NCBI GenBank assembly: GCA_029204045.2
Contig: JAQNDB010000320.1
Location: forward strand, 1 to 64,000
Length of the DNA stretch: 64,000 bases
From: Tillandsia leiboldiana
Taxonomy: Eukaryota; Streptophyta; Magnoliopsida; Poales; Bromeliaceae
Direction of reading: 5' to 3'
Made by a program: the position numbers and the translations under genes. Shown here one piece after another: positions 9,812-21,189 of this stretch (within the stretch, counting starts at the first letter, position 1; each line of letters begins with the position of its first letter). The notes below the pieces were generated by a model. That model saw only the letters and a list, made by a program, of their open reading frames with translations. It ran no database searches and had not been told where the DNA came from.

Positions 9812-11335
9812 TTAGAGCTGAATAAAATAACATAAATGCAAAAACTTAAAAACCTGCAAAAGAAGGATTAGAAACAAAAACTTTATGCAGAGTCGTCGGA
9901 ACTGATACACCCAAGCTTCTGAAACATTTTCCTTGATCCGTTTGTTCATAGAAGCTTGCTCCTTCTTAACTTCTCTAAGATCTTGGACCATCAAAGCTTG
10001 TTCTTTCTTAACTTCTTTGAGATCCTCTTTCATTTCAGCGAACTCAATAGACATGCGTTCTTGCTCGTTTGAGAGTCGCTGTTGTTCCTTAAAGATTGAG
10101 CTAACCGACGCATCATCATCAGACGTTGATGGTGGTGCTGGTTGTGCTGCCGGTGCAGAGGTTGTTGCTTGTTGTTGTGCTCTTTGTCGGTGAGGAGGTA
10201 TTATGGGTTCATCTGGCTTCGTCGAGAGGGATTTCACAATTGTCGTCTCATTGATTGTGCCCAAACTGTACATATATGAGCTTGTACTGGTGTCGACTTT
10301 AAACTTTCTAAGGATGCGCATAATTATCATTGGATAGGGGAGTCTCTCTGTGGGATGAGAATGTTTCACATAACGCGCCATCCTCGACCAAATGAGGTAA
10401 GGAATGTTTAAGTTTGCTCCCATTGATGCTGCGGGGTGTCCAAGAAGATAAAGAAATAACATCCTGTCCCATCGAAGAACCTTCGTATTCATGTTTGGAA
10501 GGATATTGTAGCAGACAATGAAGTTTATATAGCGATACTCTGTTCGAAGTTCTTTTGAGAAAACAGAGTTTCCTGTCGACCGAGTATCTGGAAGACATAT
10601 TCCATCAACCACTACTCTCCAAGAGTTGTCGTTGAAGACTTGAGTTTTCAAATAATGAGCTCCATCAACTCTGGCCTTCATCCCTAACACCTCCCCAATC
10701 AATTGAGGGGTGACTTTGATCTTGATATTCTTGACCAATGTGTGAAATTCTCGACGTCCTTGGTCCTGATTGACTAGACTAGAAGCGTTCTGATAGAACA
10801 TCCGTACTGAGTGAGGACAATACCCAGTATTCTCAGTGAAGTTGCATATGGGACCAAGACCGGCCTGGTCAAACAAAGTCCCAAAGAGTGTAGACCGTTC
10901 CTTCATTGCATTGACATTGACATGTCTTTCGCCAATGCATTCCCTCTTCTCAAAATCTTTGATTCTTGCGGAGCTGATGAAATCCTGTGGAGGAGGCTGG
11001 CTGGCAACTGGTTGCTCAATGGAAATTCCCTGAGCACTGCCTCTTTTTCTTGCACCGGTTTTTCTTTTTGTTCCAATTGGACTTGGTTCCATTGGCGCTT
11101 TCCCTTTTTCAGCTACAGTGGCCGGAGCCTTTGAGGTTTCAGCAGGGGCTTTCCCTTTGGAGACAATTGGAATAGTTCCCTCGATTTCGATGTTATCCCA
11201 GTTAATCGAGGCCGTCTCTGATTCAGTGTCAGAATCATCCTTAGTTTTCTGCGCTTTCTTGGCCCTCTTGGGCTTGATAGTGTCTCTCGCATGTACCATA
11301 GCTGCTAGAAGTAAAATGATCCACGTGATCACCAT
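9812..11335 (-). CDS. Env-like / putative plant transposon protein of SIR1
   Basis: Uninterrupted 507-aa ORF after pol, at the position of the env-like gene of Sireviruses. Residues 1-16 are hydrophobic (MVITWIILLLAAMVHA), like a signal peptide or anchor. About 17-105 is charged and K/A/P-rich. About 120-345 resembles the domain called putative plant transposon protein (Pfam Transposase_32), from memory of its style (LGMKARVDG, RWDRMLFLYLLGHPAASMG). About 400-475 is a strong coiled coil containing a 42-bp tandem duplication (9954-10037; DLKEVKKEQALM/DLREVKKEQASM). The last about 23 residues are hydrophobic. N-glycosylation sequons include NFT (165) and NAS (183). Function in plants is unproven. 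The ORF is open although gag-pol is not. Confidence 0.8.
   Translation of the reverse strand: MVITWIILLLAAMVHARDTIKPKRAKKAQKTKDDSDTESETASINWDNIEIEGTIPIVSKGKAPAETSKAPATVAEKGKAPMEPSPIGTKRKTGARKRGSAQGISIEQPVASQPPPQDFISSARIKDFEKRECIGERHVNVNAMKERSTLFGTLFDQAGLGPICNFTENTGYCPHSVRMFYQNASSLVNQDQGRREFHTLVKNIKIKVTPQLIGEVLGMKARVDGAHYLKTQVFNDNSWRVVVDGICLPDTRSTGNSVFSKELRTEYRYINFIVCYNILPNMNTKVLRWDRMLFLYLLGHPAASMGANLNIPYLIWSRMARYVKHSHPTERLPYPMIIMRILRKFKVDTSTSSYMYSLGTINETTIVKSLSTKPDEPIIPPHRQRAQQQATTSAPAAQPAPPSTSDDDASVSSIFKEQQRLSNEQERMSIEFAEMKEDLKEVKKEQALMVQDLREVKKEQASMNKRIKENVSEAWVYQFRRLCIKFLFLILLLQVFKFLHLCYFIQL
9954..10037 (-). repeat. 42-bp tandem duplication in the coiled coil
   Basis: Two 42-bp units starting at 9954 and 9996 encode 14 residues each, exactly two heptads, so the duplication lengthens the coiled coil in register. 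Confidence 0.75.
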
Positions 11336-11363
11336 TGCTATTGGTTTCTTGAGAAAAGAAATC

Positions 11364-11746
11364 CTGTGAGGAACACCTCAAGAACACGAAAAAATTGTTA
11401 ATTTTCAAAAATTAGAAAAATTGTACCCAAACAATCATTATCGTGTAGAGAGACTAGGAATCAAATTAGTTTTGCAAAAGGAAATTTAAAAATAGATCAA
11501 TTGCATGATTTTCGAAAATTCCCATTATATGCCCTAAAACCGAATTTTCAGAAATCGAAGCCCAAAAATTCGTTAATCAAGAAAATACCTAGCATATAAT
11601 CAAAACTAATCTACCCAAAGTTCTTATTTCAAAAGAGATTTGACCAAAAACCATTCACAAATGAAAAAGTTCCATGATTTCTACTCACGTTTTGAGTAAA
11701 CAAGGAAAAACAGTGAAAAACCGAGATTTTGATCAATAAAACTTAC
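11364..11746 (-). other. Candidate 5' leader intron before the env-like ORF
   Basis: On the minus strand GTAAGT (11746-11741) follows CCAA, and a pyrimidine-rich TTCCTCACAG ends at 11364, 28 bases before the env-like ATG. The 383 bases between are AT-rich with no ORF. Upstream is a CT-rich leader-like stretch (11747-11870). The sites match plant splice consensus, but splicing is inferred only. Confidence 0.4.
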
Positions 11747-11881
11747 TTGGAATCGAAGAACTCGAGTTTGAAAGGCTCCAAGAAGGATGAAATTTAGAGA
11801 GAGAAACTCTGGAGTCTTAAGAACAAAAGATTGGAATAAAAGAAATCAAAATCCCTCTTGTTCTAATAAAACCCTAGCCGT

Positions 11882-11973
11882 GATCCGGATCGGATCGAGA
11901 TTTCGATCCGGATCGGCTACCCGCAGGAAACACCTGCGTTCGGGATCCGGATCATTCATGTCCGATCCGGATC
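11882..11973 (-). promoter_or_regulatory. GATCCGGATC palindrome cluster upstream of the env-like ORF
   Basis: Four perfect GATCCGGATC copies start at 11882, 11905, 11944 and 11964. They are followed on the minus strand by GGCTAGGGTTTTATTAG (11863-11879), like the CCTAGGGTTTC-TATAAATAG arrangement in the LTR. This suggests a second promoter driving the env-like ORF. Confidence 0.6.
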
Positions 11974-12912
11974 GACTCCACCTTTTTCTTCAGAATAATT
12001 TAGAAAAATTCAATAAAATCTGGAAAAAGTATGTAAGCATTTTAGCACATCAACTTTAAACAAAAATCATCGTTTCATGTCAAGAGAAATAAATTATGTT
12101 AAATCTATCAATAACATTCAAATAATGACATGAAAATTTACAGAAATTAAAACCTTTAAAGTTGATCAAGTTCAAACACATCCATCATCATCTTATGAGT
12201 ACGGCGTTTATCAAATCATTAAAATGATAAAGAAAATGAATTACCAAGATCAATAGATGTTTGAAATCCCAAATAAATTATATAATGTATCTAGTCAATC
12301 TGTTGAAGAGAGTGGCTCTTTGAGCATCTTTCATTTAAAAATCCCACCTTATACCAACCTTGAAATTTGACGGAGTCAAGTATTTCAATCATGCATTTTA
12401 TTTAATCAAAAATTACAAACCCATGCTTGGTATACATGTGGTAGCTGCACACAGTACTCGGACGACCGAGGTGGTAGCTCTTTCCTCCATGTGGTGGTAG
12501 TTTTCACACTCCTCATTGGGATGTAACTCTTTCCACATCTTTTGAGCATTTTACATTTCTTTGACTCCCCCTCAATTGGCTATCAATTAATTTAAGATAT
12601 AAAGTAATCAACCAAGGATTGATCTCGAATTCATACTCAACCAAATAGTCAAATAAGATAAAAACAATACCAAGAGATCATTGAGAGAGAAATTGACTTT
12701 GATCAATTAAAAAATGATTTAATTTAAATAAATGATCAATGCATCAACTGAATTATTATGATATCCAAAGCATAATAAATTTCTAATTATATGAAAGGAT
12801 GCAAGTAAAGTCAATAATACACATGCTCAATTAATGTACTATGTATAAACATAGATAAAGAACAGAAACACAAAAACAAAACCAAACCTAAGCAAAAGTT
12901 TCAAAAAGAAGT
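11974..12912 (-). other. SIR1 pol-env intergenic region
   Basis: AT-rich noncoding DNA. It holds one further PPT-like tract at 12556-12580 (minus strand GCCAATTGAGGGGGAGTCAA) and a stretch with repeated GTGGTAG/GGTAGCTC words at 12440-12500. Nothing else recognised. Confidence 0.55.
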
Positions 12913-13969
12913 TTATTTCAAGGAAAGCATTCCAATTGCTTTACGCAAATGAATAAAACGTTTTTGATCCAAAGGTTTTGTTAAAATGTCAGCTAATTGA
13001 TCTTCAGTTGAAATATATGACAGTTGAAGAGTATTTGATTCAACTAGCTCTCTAAGAAAATGATATCTAAGTTCAATGTGTTTTGTTCTAGAGTGCAACA
13101 CAGGGTTTTTGGAAATGTTTATAGCACTAGTGTTGTCACAAAGAATTGTTACCGAAGTTGCTGAAATCCGGAAGTCGCTCAACACACTTTTCATCCAAAT
13201 GAGTTGGGTTGAACAACTACCCGCTGAGATATATTCCGCTTCGGCAGTCGAGAGTGCAATGCAGTTTTGCTTTTTACTGTGCCATGCAACAAGGCAGTGG
13301 CCTAAATAAAAACATGCACCACTCGTACTTTTCCGATCATCCACAGATCCTGCCCAATCGACATCTGAGTATCCAATAATATCTAGACTTGTTCCCATAG
13401 GATACCAAATTCCGAAATTTATGGTTCCTTTAATGTATCGGATGATCCGTTTCACCGCTTTCAGGTGAACCTCCTTTGGTGCAGATTGATATCTCGCGCA
13501 GATCCCAACACCAAAAGATATATCCGGGCGACTAGCTGTGAGGTAAAGTAGACTTCCAATCATACTCCGATAAAGTTTCTCATCTACATTCTCACTAAAA
13601 GATTCACTTCCTAATCCTTTATTGCTAGTTCCCATTGGAGTTGGAAAATCTTTACAATTTTCTAGATCAAACTTTTTGACCAACTCCAAAGCATACTTGG
13701 ATTGACACAAATGGATGCCTTCGTCACACTGTTTCACTTGCAATCCAAGGAAATAAGTCAATTCGCCCATCATTGACATCTCAAATTCGCTTTCCATGGT
13801 TTCAGCGAATTTAGAAGCATCATTATCTCTTGTCGCACCAAATACAATGTCATCGACATAGATTTGTGCTACAATGAAGTTATTTTGATAATGCTTCACA
13901 AAGAGAGTCCTGTCAGCTCCCCCTCGAGTATAGCCCTTATCCAATAGGTGCTTTGTTAACCTTTCGTAC
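12913..13969 (-). pseudogene. pol: SIR1 pol, C-terminal part (RT palm to RNase H)
   Basis: Downstream half of the copia RT gene, cut off by LARD-A. It holds the catalytic YVDD (in IYVDDIVFGAT), GSLLYLTASRPDISF, the RNase H core DWAGSVDDRKSTSGACF and STAEAEY, and the typical copia end DILTKPL...HLRKAIGML before a natural stop at 12913. The frame is open from 13969, so the first methionine at 13944 is internal and not a real start. The missing N-terminal RT is at 37051 onward. At the insertion site the frame and the conserved residues on the two sides fit together once the insertion and one target copy are set aside. Confidence 0.92.
13965..13969. other. LARD-A target site duplication, left
   Basis: CGTAC, repeated at 37046-37050 directly after the terminal CCACA of the other LTR. 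Confidence 0.92.
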
Positions 13970-16900
13970 TGTCACGCCCCGGGGTCGAAACTGCGACCCG
14001 GGCTCGCCAACAGATCCGCCACCTATGCCAAACCCGCATAGGCGAAGCGTCCTACCTGCAAAAAGAGCTACGGCTAACAGATATCAGAGCTAAAAGATAA
14101 AACTGCTATAGAAATAAAATCAACCACTGTACAACTGAAGATAAAATAACAAGGTCCATCTCCCAAAAAAAATGATGATCATATAATAACCTCGAGTACA
14201 AAACTCATAGCTCAACAGGGAGATATCTCAAATAAAACATCAGTGTACAAGCTCTCAATACATCATATCCTCACTACATCAGTCTCTCAAAAAAGGAAAT
14301 AAATACCAATCTACCGACTATACTGAAGATCTCCTCCAAAGGGGGTACCGCTACTCTCCAAAGATGGGTCTGGATCTAGCTCGCTACTCCCTCACCACGC
14401 ACAGCAACCACAGAACGGCAACACCCGCCAAGACTCTGCAAAACAAAGGAGAGAAAGGACAAAAAGGGGGAAAAACCCCCGACGGGCGTGAGAACTACGC
14501 AAAAAGGGAGTTCTCAGTGGGTATCGCCACTAGGCCCGACGATCTGCCCACCAAGACCACTAGAGGCAAAAGATAACTAATGCAGTAAGACTTAAAGAAG
14601 AAGCAGAAGACACTCTACAGCTACCATGCCTCTATCTGAATGCTCAAATGGGGAAACTCTGATAAATATATGCAACACTCGCACACGAGGTGCTCAATCG
14701 ACCCAATCGAGCTGACTGCCACATCGGGTCCAGTCAAACCTGCGCCCACCTACAACCACCTCCCGCTGACGGGCAGGAATTACGTAGGGCGTCCAAACGG
14801 ACTAACTCGCTATTGAGTAGTGGCTCATGCAGGCTATAGTCATAATCCATGCTCTCTCTCTCAGAACGGATAGACTCAAGATGCTCAACCTCTCACACAA
14901 TGGTCAAAGAACCCACAACGACCACGGGACCATCGTCAAACCCCGAACGGTTCCCAACAATACTAGCACTGGTCTAAACACAGCTACTAGACTCCACTCG
15001 GTCCCCCAGGCACGAGTGTAACAAAAAGTATCTGCCTGAATAAACCCAATCGATAGACCAGTAATCACTGGTACTGCCTGCTCTGCTGTCGAACTCAAGA
15101 ACCCCGCATGGTGCCCGGCGCTCACACCGTGGAAAGCCTACTCCGGAGTGGCACTCGAGGGGAGCGACCCACACGAGTAAAGTATCACTGTGTCAAGTAT
15201 CACGGTATCGAGTATCTCTGTAACCACTGTCTCATAATAGCAGGACTGGATCAAGACTATAATCAAAGTGGGAAACTCCGTCCACTAACAAAACCCCGAT
15301 CCGATGCAATAGTACTCAAAAAGTGGGAAACACCATCCACTAGAACAAATCTGATACCCAATCTGATGCAATAGTCAACATCCGGTCAACCGCCCAAAGT
15401 CCGCGGTCACCGCAATAACCCACAACCCACAATTGGGTAAAATAATCAAGATCCGGTCAACCGCCTACTGTCCGCGGTTGCCGCAATAACCCACAATCCA
15501 ACATCAAGCACACCCTGTCTCTGACCCTAAGGTCCCAGCTACACTATCCCAAACCTCTGCTCGAACCCGAGCAACATGACTCAAAAGTCTAAATAAAAAA
15601 GAGAAAGAAAGCAATCATGGTTTCTCCTAAGTCAAATCCCAAAAGATAGTGTATCAGTAAAAGATGGCCTAACTATATGTCCATACACATATGTCCATAC
15701 AAGCATGCATTTGTCCTCAAGAAGGATAAAGAAAATAAACCTCATGCCAGAATTAGCAATGGCCATACCTGTCCATGATTTTCGATCCATAATCACTCCT
15801 TGGAGTAGAACCTGCACATAACTACATAATCCTATCCCATTGTATAAACCAGCCTCATAAATGGGTTATATGCTAACATGGCATGATAATTAATCATATA
15901 GGGTAACCTTGCCTCAAGTAAGCTTCCACTAATCATCAACCTAAATGTCTGATTAATACCATCGTCATAATATGAATAATTAACTAGCAATTCCCATAAA
16001 TCAACATTGTTAAGCTTACCAATCAATCCCAGGTATTGTACCCTACACCTGCATGCAATTCTAACATATAGAGTTAGAGAACCGTCCACCGGTTCTCGGA
16101 ACAAAGCACCCACCTGAAAAGCTGACTGTCCAAAGCCCAACAGCTGAAAACACCAGATAACTCTAATCCCTTGCTCCAATAAGTTCAGCACACCCGTAAC
16201 TCTCCTGGCACAATACAAAGTCCACTATTACACATACATTCCAAAATCTGCTCTCACACACACACACAACAATAGTCCCAGAAATGCTTAATTTTCACCT
16301 GCAGCAAGAGCCCGGAAAATTCCCAGAAAACTATCACCGCGATCCTCGCGTCGATAGCTTCGCAACGGTAGCTTGCACGCCCAAATCTGAGTTCGGTAAG
16401 CCAAGATATAAATTCGACAAGGTGGTACACTCAAAAGATTTCAGCACAAAAGACTGTAGCACTGTACACAGAGAAACAGTGATTCTCACCTCTGATGAAA
16501 TCTCAGAAAAATCCAATAAAAATACTAGCGCGTTCCTTGCGATTTGTAGTTGAAAAAGTTGTATAAGCTCGTTTCCGGCTGACGCTTGTGCGCAAAGATA
16601 TGGCCAAAACACCTCAATGCTGCCCCACAATTCCACACAGAAAAAGAGTCACAGTGTCACCTCGGGATCCGTGCCATAAACTCGAAACTGAAAAGCGCGA
16701 TCAATACAAAAGATGAAGCCCTACCTCTTAGGAGTCTGTCGGCGCAAGAATCACAGAAAAAGGATCTCGGGGTAGCCCGGGGGAGCCAAAACACTGCTGC
16801 TGCGACGAAGGGGAACACAGGAGATGCAACGTCGTGCCGGGCCGTAAAATCCAGAACCTCGGGATGCGTGCTCCTAAAATCGTAGAACTTGGCAGAAAAA

Positions 16901-16993
16901 TCAAGAATTAAGAGATGAACAAGTCTTCTTCAAGGTGCTCGGGCAGAAGATGCGCGGGTTGAGAGAAAAGAGCCAAAGAAGAAGGCTCGGGTG

Positions 16994-17003
16994 CTATTTA
17001 TAG
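16994..17003 (-). promoter_or_regulatory. LARD-A LTR TATA box (left copy)
   Basis: Minus strand CTATAAATAG followed by CT-rich leader sequence; identical at 36014-36023 in the right LTR. Confidence 0.65.
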
Positions 17004-17113
17004 GCAGCAGAAAACAATTGGAAAAATTCCCCTTGTGTCCGATTTTTCGGGCGCCCGAAATCTTTCGGGCGCACACAGTGCGGCCCGGCCCAGAACTTTC
17101 GGGCGCGCACAGT

Positions 17114-17118
17114 GCGGC
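17114..17118. other. LARD-B target site duplication, left
   Basis: GCGGC before the LTR; repeated at 28626-28630. The uninterrupted right LTR of LARD-A has the single site (ACGGC, one change) at about 36134-36138. Confidence 0.9.
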
Positions 17119-18228
17119 TGTCACGCCCCGGGGTCGAAACTGCGACCCGGGCCCGCCAAACAGATCCGCCACCTATGCCAACCTGCATAGGCGAAGCGTC
17201 CTACCTGCAAGAAAAGTTCTATAACTAAACAGATATCAGAGCTATAAATAAAAATCTGTTGTAACTAAAATCAATCACTGTACAACTGGAAATAAACAAC
17301 ACTGTCTGCCTCCCAAAATAATAATAATACAAATCCTCGAGTACAAGCTCTAAACCCAACCGGGAGGTAACTCCAATATATAAACAACAGTGTACAGTCT
17401 CTCAATACAAAATATCCTCACTACAATAGTCTCTCAAAAGGGGAAAAAGAAACAGCTAATCTACTGATGATCTCCTCAGAAGGGTACCGCTACTCTCCAA
17501 CGCCGGGTAGGGATCTAGCTCGCGACTCCCTCGCCACGATCAACAACCACAGAGTCGGCAACACCTGCTAAGACTCTGCAAAACAAAGAAGAGGAGAAAA
17601 AGGGGGAAAAACCCCCAAAGGGTGTGAGAACTACTCCAAAACGGGAGTTCTCAGTGGGTACCACCGCCAGACCCGACGGTCTGCCCACCAAGTCCTCAAG
17701 AGACAAAAATTAACCCAAGTCATAAGACTGAAATGAGTAAGCTGAAAACTCTCACAGCTACCCTGCCCCTAGCTAAAGGCTAAAAGGGGAGAACCAAACA
17801 GTGGTATGCAACCACTAGCACATGAAGTGCACCAACGACCCAATCGAGCTGACTGCCGCATCTGGTCCAGTCAACCTGCATCCACCTACAACCACCTCCC
17901 AAAGACGGGCAGGAATTACGTAGGGCGTCCAAACGGACTAGCTCGCTATCGAGTAGAGGATCATGCAGGCTATGGTCAAAGTCCATGCTCTCTCTCTCAG
18001 AACGGGTAGAATCAAGATGCTCAACCTCTCACACAGCGGTCAAAGTACTCGCAACAACACGGGACCACCGTCAACCAGACGGCTCTCAACAATACTAGCA
18101 CTGATCTAAACTCAACTACCAGTCTGCACTCGGCCCCCAGGCACGAGTGTAACAATAAAAGTAATTGACCGAAATAAACTCAATCGAATGAACCGGTATA
18201 AAACCCGGCACTGCCTGCTCTGTCCAAA

Positions 18229-18312
18229 TGACCGGAACCCAACACGGTCTGACCGGCACCCGACACGGTCTCACCGGAACCCAACACGGTCTGACCGGAA
18301 CCCAACACGGTC
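18229..18312. repeat. 21-bp minisatellite, four units
   Basis: Four tandem units of TGACCGGAACCCAACACGGTC with a few changes; same array at 25688-25771 in the other LTR. Confidence 0.9.
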
Positions 18313-20179
18313 TGAAGCCTACTCCGGAGCGGCACTCGAGGGGAGCTACCCACACGAGTAAAGCATCTCTGTCATCAATATCACCAGTATCTCTAAACAG
18401 CAGGACTTGATCATCAATCTGATCAAAGTGGGAAAACTCAACCATCAAGGAAAGACCCGACCTCAATCGGATGCAACTGAACGATAAGTGGGAAACTCCA
18501 TCCACTAAGTAAAACTGATACCCAATCGGGTGCATAGAGAGAAACATCCGGTCAACCGCCCAATATCCGCGGTTGCCGCAAAGCCCCACAACTAAGCTAA
18601 CCTGTCCCAGGCACAAAGTCCCGACTACACTACCCAGACCCCTGCTCGAACCCGAGCAACACTGACCACCTGACTAGCAAGAAGGAGAAAGAAAAAGCAT
18701 GGTTTCTCCTAAGTCAAGTTCCAATAAGTAGTGCAGCAGTAAAAGATGGCCTAACTACATGACCATACAAGCATGCAAATGTCCTCAAGGAAATAAAGGG
18801 GGTAAAGCATAATAATAGTTCTTTTAGGAATAAACAACATGCCGGAATCTCAAAACTAGACCTGTCCACAACTCAGGGTTCAACAATAGAATGATCATAA
18901 TAACTCCTCAGAGTACAAATCCGCACATAGCTACGAAATCCTGTCCCAAGCATAATCCATCACAAGAAAGGCTATGTGCTAACATGGCATGTTACATAAT
19001 CTCATAGGGTGACATTATCCTAGGTAAGCTTACACTAATCATCACATAGATGTCCAAGTCATGCAAGTCCTCAGTATACCTCATAAATACTAATCTTGCA
19101 AACATTTATACCAATATCATTAACAAGCTTACCTACTTACCAACATAAACCATGTATCCTAAACATGCATGCATCAGTCATAGAGGGGTGACATCCCCAC
19201 AAGTGGACTTATACTTGCCACAACATAAACATTGCCTTAAACAATTACTGATAATAAGCTCACCCACCTGAAGCGCTTAACCCAAGGCAAACCTGAAGTC
19301 GGTGAAGTGGGTAGACGCCCGCGGTCCAAAATCTGCCAACAAAACACCCTCGGTACAAGTCGCGCAAGCCTTGGCTCCAAACAGCTGAAAACACCCCTGA
19401 GTACAACAATAAGGCTTAACATTACACTTTTATTCCAAAATCAACCAAACATACACAATCTGAAAATCAGTCCCAAAGCCGCGCATATTTCACCTGCTGC
19501 AAGTGCCCAGAAAAATCCAATAAAAATACCACAGTAATCCTCGCGTCGATACCTTCGAAACGAGTACCTGCACGTCCAATTCCGAGCTTCCTACACTGAG
19601 AAACAATTCCGACAAGGGAACCACCCCGAATCAAACTACACTCAAAAACTGTAGCAACAATTACTGTTCACAGATAATCTTCACCTTCGAGAAATATTCA
19701 GAAAATTCCAAGAAAATTTGGGCATATTCCTCGTGATGTGTAGATGCAAATCGCCTCTTGAATCGCCCCAATCCGATGCCTGTGCGCGAAGATATCGCCA
19801 AAATACCACACCGCTGTCCCAAAATTCCGCCCAGAAAATGAGGTCACAAGATGATCCGAAAAACCCATGAAAAGCTCGGAATGGGACAAATCAGTAAACA
19901 TGGGAAACATAGCCCTACCTGTCGTGAAGCCAACGGCGCAAGAATCACAGTAAAAGGTGCTCGGGGTAAGCCGGGGGAGTCCTCGCACCGAAATGCGACG
20001 AAGAAGAACACAAACGAACGAGCGTCGCGCCGCGCCGTAAAAATGGTAACCTCGGGATGCGTGCTGCTGAAAAATCTGGAACACTGCAGATCGATCCGCC
20101 ACAGGGAGAGGAGCATTTCTTGTGAAGGTTGCACAGTGAAAGGGTGAACAGGGAAGAAGCTCTCTTCAGTTGAACTCAG

Positions 20180-20189
20180 CCTTTAAATA
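20180..20189 (-). promoter_or_regulatory. LARD-B LTR TATA-like box (left copy)
   Basis: Minus strand TATTTAAAGG followed by a CT-rich leader; same at 27639-27648. It lies at the place corresponding to the LARD-A TATA box. Confidence 0.5.
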
Positions 20190-21166
20190 CATTGCTGGAA
20201 ACAAATCACATAATACCCAAAATGTCCGGATTTCCGGGCGCTCCAACTTTCGGGCGGCTACAGTGTTGGGCCCGGCCCAACACTGTGCGCGCCCGGAAGT
20301 TTCCTAGGCCTCCACGTCGCCCCCTCAACAGGCTACAGCGGAACCCCCCGCTCACGCCCCGCCGCGTGGCCCACGCGGAGCTCGACACGTGGCGGCCCAC
20401 GCGCGGGAACCCCGCGTCAACGCGCCCACGTGCGCCTGCGCCCGCCGCCTGCGCCCGCCTGCCACGCACTGTTCCGAGGCACCCGGTGCACCTCCGTGGA
20501 CCCAGCCTGCATGAGCCCGCCAACCACGAAGCGCCACGTGTCCCGCCGGTCCATGCACCACGCCCGCCTGCTCCGTAGACCAAGTCCACTAAACCGACCA
20601 ATCCAAAGAAGCCACGTGTCCACCCCGGTCCACCGTGCGCCCCGCACTCTCTCCGTAGACCGCGCCCCGCGGACCGGCCCACTCCCGAGCCGCCACGCGT
20701 CCAGCCCCCGGTGCACGCCTGCCGCGTGGACCGGGCGGCCCGCGCCTCCGTCCGCCGCGCCTCCTGCGGCTGCTCCGCCGCTGCCGCCGCGCCGGAAACA
20801 CTGTTCCGGCGTGAACAGTGTCCGATGCTCAAAAATCACTAATGGGTAGTCCGTTTTAACCGTTTTCACGCGCTGAATCCGAATTTGATGTCCATTTCGC
20901 CAAATTCCAACTCCAAAATTTGCCGAAGGCATCCGGAAAGATAATCCTTGGTCCAAACTTCGCACTGAGTCCAATTTAAATATCCTTGGCGCGCGAAACC
21001 ACTTCTGGAGCTCCGACGGAGTCCAATGATCACCCACGTGATCCAAAAACACACTGAGCCCAACACTAATGTCCAAATGGGGCACAAATCTCACCAACAC
21101 GCCACATAGGCCTCCGGGAGCTGTAGATGATCCAGTAATCTCGTCGTGGGGATCCAGGTCCTCACA

Positions 21167-21180
21167 TCCTCCCCCACTAA
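21167..21180 (-). promoter_or_regulatory. LARD-B polypurine tract
   Basis: Minus strand TTAGTGGGGGAGGA directly before the LTR TGTGAGG. Preceded by TTTCGAGGACGAAACTTT (about 21184-21201), as in GYP1 (49891-49926). Confidence 0.85.
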
Positions 21181-21189
21181 GGAAAGTTT

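Larger units (their letters stand above)
13970..17118 (-). repeat. LARD-A left (3') LTR, first segment
   Basis: Matches 32989-36138 at about 99%. It starts TGTCACGCC (element 3' end) and includes an inverted repeat at 13978-14002 and the minus-strand TATA box CTATAAATAG at 16994-17003. It is interrupted by LARD-B at 17118/17119. Confidence 0.92.
17119..21166 (-). repeat. LARD-B left (3') LTR
   Basis: TGTCACGCC...CCTCACA, near identical to 24577-28625. Contains a 21-bp minisatellite (18229-18312), a TATA-like TATTTAAAGG on the minus strand (20180-20189), an inverted repeat at 20798-20821 and a GC-rich stretch with CACGTG motifs (20340-20800). ORFs in the GC-rich stretch run through both strands and look like compositional artefacts. 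Confidence 0.93.
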
